Shown here: one piece after another, positions 25,694-36,682 of the stretch
Layout of the letters: each line of letters begins with the position of its first letter
How positions within the stretch are numbered: position 1 is the first letter of the stretch
DNA from: Ichthyophonus hoferi
Taxonomy: Eukaryota > Opisthokonta > Ichthyosporea > Ichthyophonida > Ichthyophonidae
Direction: 5' to 3'
Length of the DNA: 61,375 bases
Assembly (NCBI GenBank): GCA_002751075.1
Contig: NAOQ01000163.1
Span: forward strand, 52,753-114,127
The notes under the pieces: generated by a model
What the model was told of the DNA's origin: nothing
Databases searched by the model: none
The model's input: only the letters and a program-made list of their open reading frames with translations
Made by a program: the position numbers and the translations under genes

Positions 25694-28616
25694 TGTAAAT
25701 ATTTGGATATGTGCTGTTTAGTTACGTATTATAAAGTCTGGTTGAGTACGCTTGTACTACTATTGTGTTGCGGGAAATACAACATATATATTTAATAGGC
25801 AAGGGTTCTAGATGATAATTATAACTATAATGTATGCCTAGTATTTAATATGGGGAGTATATTATATGTAATGATGTTAAACTCAATTATCATAATCAAT
25901 TCTTTTTAATACGTTGCAGCTATGTGGTGCATAATTAATTGTTTATAAATGCAAACAGTATAACTAGGCGACCGTAAAAGAAAAGTACAATCTTTTTTAA
26001 TTATAATTATCATGTATATAGATACATAGTATTATATATATATATATATATTAGCGTATGTATGTATATTATATATTATGTAGGTATATATCATAAGATG
26101 GTGATTATTGACCGTGGGTATTGCATGTTCATTGGCTGATGTTTAACCAATAGAAAGGCTGTTTGATTTACAAATATAGTAATCAATTGCGATTCGCTGA
26201 TCTGAAATTACATTTGATTCGCTAATAAATTCTTTTATCTACTGGTCTCGCCCACTAGAATCGAATTAAATTATACACAACAAATCTAGCTTCTAGACAA
26301 CTAATAATTCCATATAATATTTTTCACTTCAAGCTTGCTTTTATTTATTCACTTATATTAAAAAACTTTTCCGTATGTTTATTGAAATAGATTATGCATA
26401 AAGATATGATCTACGCTCACATATTCATACATATCGCACCGCAAGGTTTTCAGTATGGCTCCAAAAAAAAAACTCATTCCAATCTTGACATAGGGTGATA
26501 ATCCAGGATATAGACAGCCAAGAATACACATCCGATATGTATACTTATACCACAGATTGAAAGTGAAAAAATAATTTAACACGGCATACGCTGCCACAAA
26601 TATACGTATGGAATAGCTAAGTCATACTATTTAACTTTATTATGCAGTTACAAGTATCAATGCCTCCACTTAGTACTAAATGTTACATATTCAAGTACTT
26701 GCACTACATATAAATGAAAACACCAGTCTGACTGTATAATACTAATTATTATTAGTGACAACTAAGTGTAGGTTGTATGTAACGCTTATTAACAGCCCTT
26801 GTCGGGAGGTAGAAACTGTACCTCCCCAACGGAATCAAAATTTCAGTTCATAAGACTATCAATATACTTGCAATTCGCAAGAACTATGTATATCAGTGAT
26901 GAATAGACTAAGGAAGCAAGCATATGAACTTAGATGATTTTTTTCATTTCCTCATTAATAAAAGAGTATTATAGCTTTCCTACGCATTGGGTAAGGGCTT
27001 GGTCAAGGAAGCAGGGGACACACTCGACTAATAACCTTTGCTCAACACTATCTATTAAGCAGAAGCTTACAATTGTTGAAGGGAAATCTATATATAAAAG
27101 TCTCTAGAAAATATATAACAGAACAATTATGCAATACACTGTTGATAAAGTTCTATATCAACGTGTAGGGGTGCAAAGATATGTATATTCTGGTACAGTG
27201 TGGACAGGAGACTAAACACAGTGGTGAAGGTTAATAGTCTTAGCATATGTTAAATATAAGAAGAGAGTGAGAATAAGAGTAAACAATGCATAAGGTGCTG
27301 TTAGTAGAGTTTTCATCTGCCTGAGAACATATGTATCCGTCCATAGCTTGCTATGTACTTGTATGCTAAAGAAGATTGAGCCTACAACTGGTATCGTGGC
27401 CATATTTCGTACCATACTACCAAAGGCACATGCTCATTTCAACTTGTGTAATTATTATTGCACTGTTTTGCAGTCATTATCTGACTGGAGGCAGTTATTA
27501 TCTGACCCATTATGGATGGCAGCTGCAATTGCAAACAGTAAATCAAATAAAGGCAAAAGAACTTCATTGCATATAACTGCTGTCACAAATAATATTTTTT
27601 AACCTATTATCAATATAGTATACTATAGACTACGTGATATCCGATTATAAATTGATTAATTAAACATGGGGTATTACTAGCCTATTTTTAAATAATTGAC
27701 TAATTTAAACTGCAACCTTTTGTTACCCATATGGAGGACATATACAGTCAGATTCATATTAAGCAGATAATGGTAGAAATATAAGGAAAGAATGCTATAT
27801 ACAAATAGCCATATAAATGGTAATAACAGTTACTATAATAATATTATGTATCTGTCTTCTATTTTAATAATATAATAGTAATACACTATTATATATATTC
27901 TACCCAAGCACATAAATAAAATAATATCATAGTACTATCATCTTCGATTATGATAATAATACACTAACATACTAGCAGTAGTAATCTAATAATAATGGTA
28001 TCACAATAATATATAAAAAAGACAATAATAAGAATAAAAAAAGGATATAATAATATAATAATATAATAATATAATAATAATACTGCAACATTAAGAATGT
28101 TACAATTATCTTTTTCTCAAAGTGATATTAATTATTAATCAAGATAATTTGCAGCTGACCATTATCATGAACACTAAAACTATCAGCCAATAATAATATT
28201 TTTTAGATGTTACCCGACATGGCGGAAGGAACTGAAAAGATACCATATTTAATACATACACATATATATATATATTAAAAAGTATATTATCATTATTTAA
28301 TAACAGAAAATAAAAAATATCACAACTTATATTAAGTAAATTACTTCAATATTTAGCCCTACTAACAATAGGCATTATAAGACATATGAAGTTTTACAGA
28401 ACAACATAAGCCAGTCAAAAAATAGATCAATAATTATACAGGTTAATCATTGAAGAATATAATTTAAAGTCGCTTTTATAATAAACTTGACACGTGAGCA
28501 ATTTTAATTATAATCATATCAGTTGATAAAATAAATATCTAGCTGTGGGTCTAGCTAGTTAAATGCGTGGTTTTCTTTATTCCTTTTATTGTAGTATCAA
28601 AGCGTAAAGAGTTGTC
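25694..28616. other. Intergenic between divergent GT47 and importin alpha genes
   Basis: AT-rich spacer that must hold both promoters. A perfect 8-bp stem hairpin sits at 26804-26826. Minus-strand frames at 26379-26597 and 27212-27415 encode hydrophobic, membrane-like peptides (the second from ATG at 27415, with APYALFTLILTLFLYLTYA). Another coding-like minus stretch lies at 27470-27600. No family is recognised, and they could be remnants of a broken membrane-protein gene or chance. (ATA)n-rich DNA fills 27835-28080. Confidence 0.45.
26804..26826. other. Perfect 8-bp hairpin
   Basis: GGGAGGTA and TACCTCCC separated by a 7-base loop, in a small GC-rich island. Function unknown. It could be a structured RNA element or a relic. 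Confidence 0.4.
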
Positions 28617-31600
28617 ATGGATGATTCGGAGCGTACTGGGACAGCCGTGCGCGGCTCTCAGTTTAAAAATCGTAGTCTTGATGCGGCTGAGTTAAGGAGA
28701 AGGAGAACAGAGACTACAGTACAACTAAGGAAAGAGAAACGGTCTGAACACCTGATGAAGAGAAGGCAAACTACAGAAGAGGAGGGGGATGATATGCTAG
28801 GGGGTCCCATGTCTAACAATGACGTTGTAGCTCCTGTATGCTATTCTCTCTCTGTATTGATGTTGTTATATATATATATATATACATTTATGTTTTTTTT
28901 TTTTTTCCTTTTTTTTTTTTNNNNNNNNNNNNNNNNNNNNNNNNNNNNNNNNNNNNNNNNNNNNNNNNNNNNNNNNNNNNNNNNNNNNNNNNNNNNNNNN
29001 NNNNNNNNNNNNNNNNNNNNNNNNNNNNNNNNNNNNNNNNNNNNNNNNNNNNNNNNNNNNNNNNNNNNNNNNNNNNNNNNNNNNNNNNNNNNNNNNNNNN
29101 NNNNNNNNNNNNNNNNNNNNNNNNNNNNNNNNNNNNNNNNNNNNNNNNNNNNNNNNNNNNNNNNNNNNNNNNNNNNNNNNNNNNNNNNNNNNNNNNNNNN
29201 NNNNNNNNNNNNNNNNNNNNNNNNNNNNNNNNNNNNNNNNNNNNNNNNNNNNNNNNNNNNNNNNNNNNNNNNNNNNNNNNNNNNNNNNNNNNNNNNNNNN
29301 NNNNNNNNNNNNNNNNNNNNNNNNNNNNNNNNNNNNNNNNNNNNNNNNNNNNNNNNNNNNNNNNNNNNNNNNNNNNNNNNNNNNNNNNNNNNNNNNNNNN
29401 NNNNNNNNNNNNNNNNNNNNNNNNNNNNNNNNNNNNNNNNNNNNNNNNNNNNNNNNNNNNNNNNNNNNNNNNNNNNNNNNNNNNNNNNNNNNNNNNNNNN
29501 NNNNNNNNNNNNNNNNNNNNNNNNNNNNNNNNNNNNNNNNNNNNNNNNNNNNNNNNNNNNNNNNNNNNNNNNNNNNNNNNNNNNNNNNNNNNNNNNNNNN
29601 NNNNNNNNNNNNNNNNNNNNTATATATATATATATACATTTATGTTTTTTTTTTTTTTTCCTTTTTTTTTTGTTTTTACTAGCATAGACATTTGTTTACG
29701 TGTCATTGCACATGAGTAGACAATCTAGTTATTCTTGTGTGGGCGTGTGCTAGTTATTGTAAAATATTCCACATATTATATTATTCTCTGCCCTAAAATA
29801 TATTGTTTATGATATCACCGATATCTGTTTGTCTTGTTTATTTACACAGGCATATTTTGACAATTGCTTTAATCCTATTTGCCTCACATACCCTTCCCCC
29901 CCCCCCTCTTTTTACCCATGTTTACCTTGTGACTTTCTCCCTTCTACGCTCTCTTTGTTATATGATTATTTATTCCTTTTATGCAATGTCTCTTACTCTA
30001 CTGTTAATAGTATTACTATAGTACTAACAAAACCCCACCCATTATAGTATTAAAATAGTATTAAAATAGTATTATTACTTATTACTGTCTCTATTACCTT
30101 ATCCAATTCAATTATCATATTATGATTGCCATCAAATATAATTTAATATATTTAAATCCATTTTAATGTTTTAATGCCTTCCCGTGATAGATGCTTGAGG
30201 AGCTCCCCCAGATGAGAGCCCAAATATTCACGAATGATCGTGACGAACAATATACGGCTACTATTCGCTTTAGAAAACTGCTGTCAAAGGGTAAGCCTAT
30301 CATTAGTTCAGGTTATATTTTATAGTATGTTATATTGTATATCATACATATAACTACCTGTGTTACTATCTACATGTTCACACCAACTTATCAATTAACA
30401 CTATTACATAGTTACGATATACAGATGGAGCGGCGTTATGTGGTCTATACTATTTTTATTGTTATTTTAATACTACTTTAATACTACCCAAATACTATTT
30501 TTTATTATTTAAATATCATTTTAATACCACTAATGCTATTTATTATTATACTAATACGATTTTATTGCTATTTTGATATGGTTTTAATTCTACCTTTTCA
30601 CATGCATAACCACAGTACACCATACCTGTAACTATCCTTACTATATACTATACACAGCATTAATTTTCGTACTTATTGTTGTTATCCCCCCATAATAGAG
30701 AAGAATCCCCCCATTGAAGAGGTCATTAAAGCTGGAGTGGTAGAACGACTCGTTGAATTTCTAGGTTATCACGATAATACTGTCTTGCAGGTAAGATGAT
30801 ATAGGGGTATTATAGGGGGGGGGGGTATGGTATTGTACTAGCTTGTATACTATATTACTCTATATAATACTTAGTATAAGAGATTATGATATATTATAAT
30901 ACTAGTATACTTGAACCATAAATTCTATTTTAGCGTACCACAATCAATCAACTAATATGAACGCTACTTCCCATTGGTGTGAGATTACCGAAATATACAC
31001 ACTGTAGACTATAAAACATACCAACCCAATACCCCAATCCACACCCTTCTCACACTACCCCACCTCCCACACTCTCTGTTTCCCCATTTTTCTCATACAT
31101 TACAGTTTGAGGCAGCCTGGGCCCTTACCAACATAGCCTCAGGTACTAGTACACAGACTGAGGCAGTGATTAACGCTGGTGCTGTACCTGCCTTTGTTAA
31201 CCTCCTAATGTCACCTGATGAGGATGTGTGTGAACAGGTATGGTATAGGGTGTATGGTGTATGTTTTATAGTTTATAGTGTGTAGTCTGGGGTAGCCTGC
31301 ATGTAGGTTAGGGTTATGTTGCTATATGTTATTATTACTATTATTATTGTTATTAGTATTATATCCAACATCCTCTTTCCTCTCCCCCTCCCTTCCTCTC
31401 CCTCGCTATCCCATCCACCCTTCTAGGCTGTATGGGCCCTAGGAAACATTGCAGGAGATAGCCCCACCTGTCGTGACCTGGTGTTAAAATACGGTGGGTT
31501 AAGGGCATTGCTTAATGTACTACAGCAAAGTAAGAAGGCCTCTATGACGCGCAATGCTACCTGGACACTGTCTAACCTATGCCGTGGAAAGAAGCCTCCC

Positions 31601-31646
31601 CCAGATTTTGAGACTGTATGTATATGATGTATATAGTACATATATG

Positions 31647-31679
<33 letters not shown>

Positions 31680-34600
31680 CTATGTCTATGTATAGGTATA
31701 GATATAGATATATCAGTAAGCTACTACAGGATACTATTTACAATTATCAAAAATACACTTAATAATGGTTATTGGCTATAATATAAGTTTAATATCCCCA
31801 TTATCATTGGCTATTCTCTTTCACCTCATCATCTCTTGTTTTGTTTATCACACCAATCCAATGCTTGCAGGCTAGTTGAATAATTACCTAGTATTATTTA
31901 TATTATCTTTGCTACCCTATTATTATATACAGACTATCATAATACTACCATACTATATACATTATACCTACTCCAATACCCTGCATCTTCACCCGTATCC
32001 TAAATCCTCACATTCCCCTCTCCCTCTCCCTCCCTCTCCCCCAGGTACGTGTCGCCCTACCTGTAATAGCACGTCTGATCTGGATCGAGGACGAAGAGGT
32101 GCTCACAGATGCCTGTTGGGCTATAAGCTATCTATCGGATGGACCTAATGAGAAGATCCAGGCTGTATTAGAAACCGGAGTGTGCAAGCGATTGGTGGAA
32201 TTACTATTGTATGTATCTGACTGGCTAGCTAATGTATTTATAATGCCCTAATATATAGATTTTATATAATATAGTAATAGGCAATGGAAAGATAATAATA
32301 ATTATTAATTAATCTATTGACACTAACATTGGTGGTTAGGGAAGGTTGCATAGTAGCTTTCAAATTTAACAAGTAAATATACTATAGTATATTATATTAT
32401 AACCAGAAGATATAATACAAGATAATAATTGGATAATACGATATATTGTGGTTTATTCCTATTCTTATGGTATTCTCTTGTTTTATGGTGTTCTCATAAC
32501 TATTGGCTGTAAATGGACGGTGTTCATTGGTATATGTAGTAACTACTTATTACCTATTGGATATTATTTAGCCACTCTGTATGATTGGTAGCCCATCCAC
32601 CAGTAATGAAGTGTAAATGTAAATTTTAATTTCCCTGATGACCATCATTTATTGGGCTAAACCTTTTGTCACACCTTATTCAATTTACTCAATAGGTTAT
32701 TTGGCTTAATTGGCTTCTGGTGCTCAATTGGAAAGATAAAATTAAAGATTATACACTAATGAAACACACGCATATATATATATATATAAATAGAAAAGAG
32801 AAAGAACTATAAAAGTAGAAATAGCATCAGGCGACTATAAGTCGACCATCAGATAGTATTTCTTTCTCGTACCTACATACCTACCTATCTATCTACCTAC
32901 CTATCTATCTACTTACCTATCTATCTACTTACCTATCTATCTACCTGCCCTCTCCCTCTCCATCCTAGCCATGCTTCAGAGAATGTAGTATCCCCTGCCC
33001 TTCGTACCTTAGGGAATATTGTCACAGGAAAGGACTGCGAGACACAGGTGAGACCATATATCTCATGTATGGTTTATACTTATATAGCTGTCCATGCATG
33101 CATCCCATACCTATCCCTATTAGATACACTCCCTGTCCAATCACGACCTCCTTCTAATTAGCACCAACCCCTCCACCCCTCTCCCTCTCCCTCTCCCTTT
33201 CCCTCTTTCTTTCTCTTTCTATAGGTAGTACTAAATGCAGGTGTGCTTCCAGCTCTTCTCCACCTCCTTAGCTCTCCTAAAGACTCGTTACGCAAGGAAG
33301 CCTGCTGGACCATCTCGAATATTACTGCTGGTACCAAAGAACAGATTGAGGTAGGGTAGGGCTAGGGAGTGATTTTGGCCATTTTCTCTTAACTGTTCTC
33401 TTTCACTCTGTTTCTTTATTTCTCTCTTTCCTTTCAATTGCATCCTGCTTTTAATAAACAATCCAATTGGTTACTTATAATTACCTCTATTACCAATCCT
33501 TACCTACACTAATCAACGATAAAGACACTCGTATACTCCAATAGGATAGTACTGTGCGTTGCCCTTGCTGGGAGAGGGGTGTAAAGAGATTTAGAACGAT
33601 TACATAAGAATAGTAGTACGCGTATAGATATGGCCGGACAATCGACAGGCACACACTTTGATGTGGCTATTTATATAGTTTAATATGCAAGCTAATTGGT
33701 AGCTATACCAAGTTAAAAATCAAATACATGAATACAATATCTTAATGAATGCTTTGTATGCATATCTTTTGCTTTATGTATACTGTGATGGAAGAGAGAT
33801 CGAGTTTAAGCATTGTTTTAAATAAAATATTGTAATTTATTCGACACACTCAATTGATTATGGTTAGCGATCCTTTTGGTTTTTATGACCTGATTGGGGT
33901 AAGATAAAAAAATAAAAAAATACATAAACCAATAGTATGCATGGGAGATCACATATCTCTTTCTCCTTAATATAGCTACTTGTCTATACATTTATGATTT
34001 CAAATAGACTGAAAATTGCACTGTTTATGGTTGAAGCGTTTTAAGATAAGCCTATATCAACCCATTGTGATTGGTCTATACAGGCGGTGTTGCAGTCTGG
34101 TGTATTTGGACCAATGGTTGAAATCCTTCGCACCGGTGATTTCCGTACTAGGAGAGAGGCAGCCTGGGCTGTAGCCAACGCCACGTGCGGAGGGAATGAT
34201 CAGCAAATCAAGTGAGTTATAAATAGAATATATATCAAGCCTGTATATTTTCTCTTTTTTCTTGTTTCTCTACTCAAAGAATCATACATAATGATACCCA
34301 CAGTTATTTTATTATTTTCATTCTTTTCATTTCCGTATAGACCTCATATTTGAAAGATTAGTGGTTGAAACACTAATACTACCTACCATACAATATATAT
34401 AATTATATTTCACGAGCATGCACATTTACGTGTAGACCCATTGGACACATTGCTATATTAATAATTAACTAACCACTGACCGCTCTCTATCTATTACATA
34501 GGTTCATGGTTGAAAACTATGGTATCCTACAAGCTATGTGCGACCTTCTGGCCCTGCCCCTAGAGGCCAAAGCTCTGCAGGTTATACTAGACGGCCTGGA

Positions 34601-34862
34601 TAAGCTGCTTAAAACTGGAGCCACCTATGCCAATAGTGATGGGATCAACCCTTATGTTGTCTGGGTGGAAGAGTGTGGTGGAATGGATAAAATAGAACAT
34701 CTACAAGGCCATGAGAACGAGAAAGTCTACGAGAAGGCCCACGAGTTAATTGTCAATCACTTTGGCATGGATGAGAGTGAGGACATGGCTCCTGAGATTG
34801 AAATGGGTCACTACTCGTTTGGCTCGAATACCAACGGGCCGGTTCAGGGTTTCCAGTTCTAG
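28617..34862 (+). CDS. KPNA: Importin subunit alpha (karyopherin alpha), 529 aa
   Basis: Ten exons: 28617-28835, 30191-30290, 30699-30790, 31106-31237, 31427-31615, 32045-32208, 32969-33047, 33225-33350, 34084-34211 and 34502-34862. Phases close throughout, so no exon is needed in the N-gap of intron 1. It is the cytosolic adaptor that binds classical nuclear localisation signals and links cargo to importin beta. Residues about 20-55 are the importin-beta-binding domain, with basic clusters RRRR (27-30), RKEKR (38-42) and KRR (48-50). About 10 ARM repeats follow, with the NLS-groove ladder visible: WALTN (142-146), WALGN (184-188), WTLSN (227-231), WAISY, LRTLGN, WTISN and WAVAN. The C-terminus has [13 protein letters not shown], an acidic patch and a final FQF, as in the alpha-1/SRP1 class of fungi, plants and protists. 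Length is normal, and the gene appears intact. Confidence 0.97.
28868..28920. repeat. Left copy of gap-flanking sequence
   Basis: A (TA)n run, then ACATTTATG, a T run, CC and a second T run. The same order recurs at 29621-29671 directly after the N-gap. The most likely cause is an unmerged overlap of contig ends. Confidence 0.85.
28921..29620. other. Assembly gap of 700 N
   Basis: Unknown bases inside importin alpha intron 1. Flanks are nearly identical, so the true gap may be zero or negative in length. Confidence 0.99.
29621..29671. repeat. Right copy of gap-flanking sequence
   Basis: Repeats the 28868-28920 flank with a one-base difference in each T run, typical of homopolymer uncertainty at contig ends. 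Confidence 0.85.
31636..31710. repeat. (TATATG)n-like microsatellite in importin alpha intron 5
   Basis: Imperfect hexamer run of TATATG and TCTATG starting 20 bases after the exon 5 donor. Confidence 0.8.
32870..32948. repeat. (CTAC/CTAT)n microsatellite before importin alpha exon 7
   Basis: About 75 bases of mixed CTAC and CTAT tetranucleotides just upstream of the C-rich polypyrimidine tract of the exon 7 acceptor at 32968. Confidence 0.85.
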
Positions 34863-36682
34863 TTGGTTAAGACAGTTTGTTTAGTTTGATTTGATTAGAT
34901 GTTTTATTGCATAGGCTGGATCTTGTATTAGGAATTCATAATAGGTGGTTGCAACTACCAGTCATAACGTGACGTTAATGTTAATACCTTGGTAACAGCC
35001 AACCGGAGACAGACAAAGAAAGAAAGAGAAAGAGCGCGTACATAACATACATGCATGCATGCAATCCTAGTAATGGATTTTTTAATATAAAATTTAAAAT
35101 TGGATTATTAGTGGAATAATTTCAATCAATGCTATTTGCTTTGCATTGTATTTGGCTGACATGGAATACACTAGCAAACACAATACTTACACTTGCCTAT
35201 ATATGCATTAACTATAGACTATAGATGGATTCACACGTTAATTAAAATATGTCTTATTATGTGTAGTAATTAATTGTTCTCGTGATTTAACTCACTGTTC
35301 TTGGTTACTCCAATAACTAAAGGTATATCAATAGGGTATTATCCCTACATACATCATAATTAGTTTTATGGTGATTTATAGCATTATATTTATTATTATG
35401 TATATTTTAATGATTAGTATTTATTGGAAATAGGACTAGTATCTGTTGTACTGAGTTCTATCTGGCTGCTGTCATCAGGCAAGGAGCAAGCTAAAGCTCT
35501 AACGAGCTGCTCTTGAATTGCCTTCTGTTGATAATTGGATATAGAAGCTTTTAGTTTCTTACTTGGTGATGTATTGCATATGTAATAATTGTAATCTAAT
35601 TGTGGCTGTCTATATAGTTATGGTATTATTATTATCAGAAGAATCAACACCAGACTCGACCAGTTGGCCTTCTAGTGAAGTATCTGGGTTATCTACTTCA
35701 ATTCTTTGGCAACTATAGACATAATATATAATGGAGCACATAAACTGAGTAGTAAAATTGATGGCTGAGAACAGCGTTTATTATTAGTTGTTTTTGTTTG
35801 TTCCTTTTATATTTTCCCGACCTTTGTTTAATGCGAATGTCAATGTGGCGGCATCCAATGATGTGAATAAAGAATCATAGTGGCTAAGACAATTTACAGA
35901 AGATCAATGAGGCCCACTAGAATATGTCTCATCTTATCTGAACGTCATTCAATAAACTAATATGGGATCAATCATTTAATGATCGACTTGTTACCAGCTA
36001 ATCAGCTGAACTATGTGTTCCATCAGTTAATGGTCTTGTAACTTAAAGGAGTAAGCTGTATAAAAAAAAAGCATTGAACGCTTTGGTTTCAACAGTATTT
36101 TTATTATTGCCTAGATTTATTCAGTCCCTCATCTAAACTACCATGACCTACTACTACACTACACTGTACATACTATATCTAACAGGCAAACTTGCATTTA
36201 TAAATTAATGTTATATACATACCACAGTCTCCTTTTAAAACATATATATAATGGTGGTGATGAATGAATGCAATCAGATGCAATTTCTATTGGGCGAGAC
36301 GTTGGATATATCTTCTCAGCCAATTATAGTACAGATATAAAATGTATAATTACAGAACTACTAAGGACAGAATAAAACAGTGGGCCACTCATAAACAGCC
36401 ATTAAACACTCCAAATATATTGGTCGCTCTCGATATGAAGATATTTATTTTTACAGTGTCCATTGCTTTTTCCAACTTTGCCAGAAGAAAGAACGAAACA
36501 ACCTTATAGCTCACTAAGATCCCACCGAGCTAATTAAGTAATTAACAAATAGAGAAATATTTATACATTGGTTCATTCTAATTATAAAAATCTTTTTTAT
36601 ATTAAAATCATAGAAAAAAAAGATTATGATGAGGTAGTATAAGATGTGATTATCCAATTAAAATGTAAAAAATATATATCTA
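34863..36682. other. Importin alpha 3' flank and intergenic DNA
   Basis: Convergent spacer between importin alpha and the GT25-like gene. On the minus strand at about 35414-35720 two overlapping frames look coding. One contains KKLKASISNYQQKAIQEQL and RALACSLPDD, the other VDNPDTSLEGQLVESGVDSS. They are in different frames and have no recognised family. This could be a decayed gene fragment. The rest shows nothing. Confidence 0.45.

Noticed and set aside
28617-29719. Long open frames across 28617-29719 and on the minus strand there
   Set aside because: They run through N bases. Only the first 219 bases (importin alpha exon 1) are coding.
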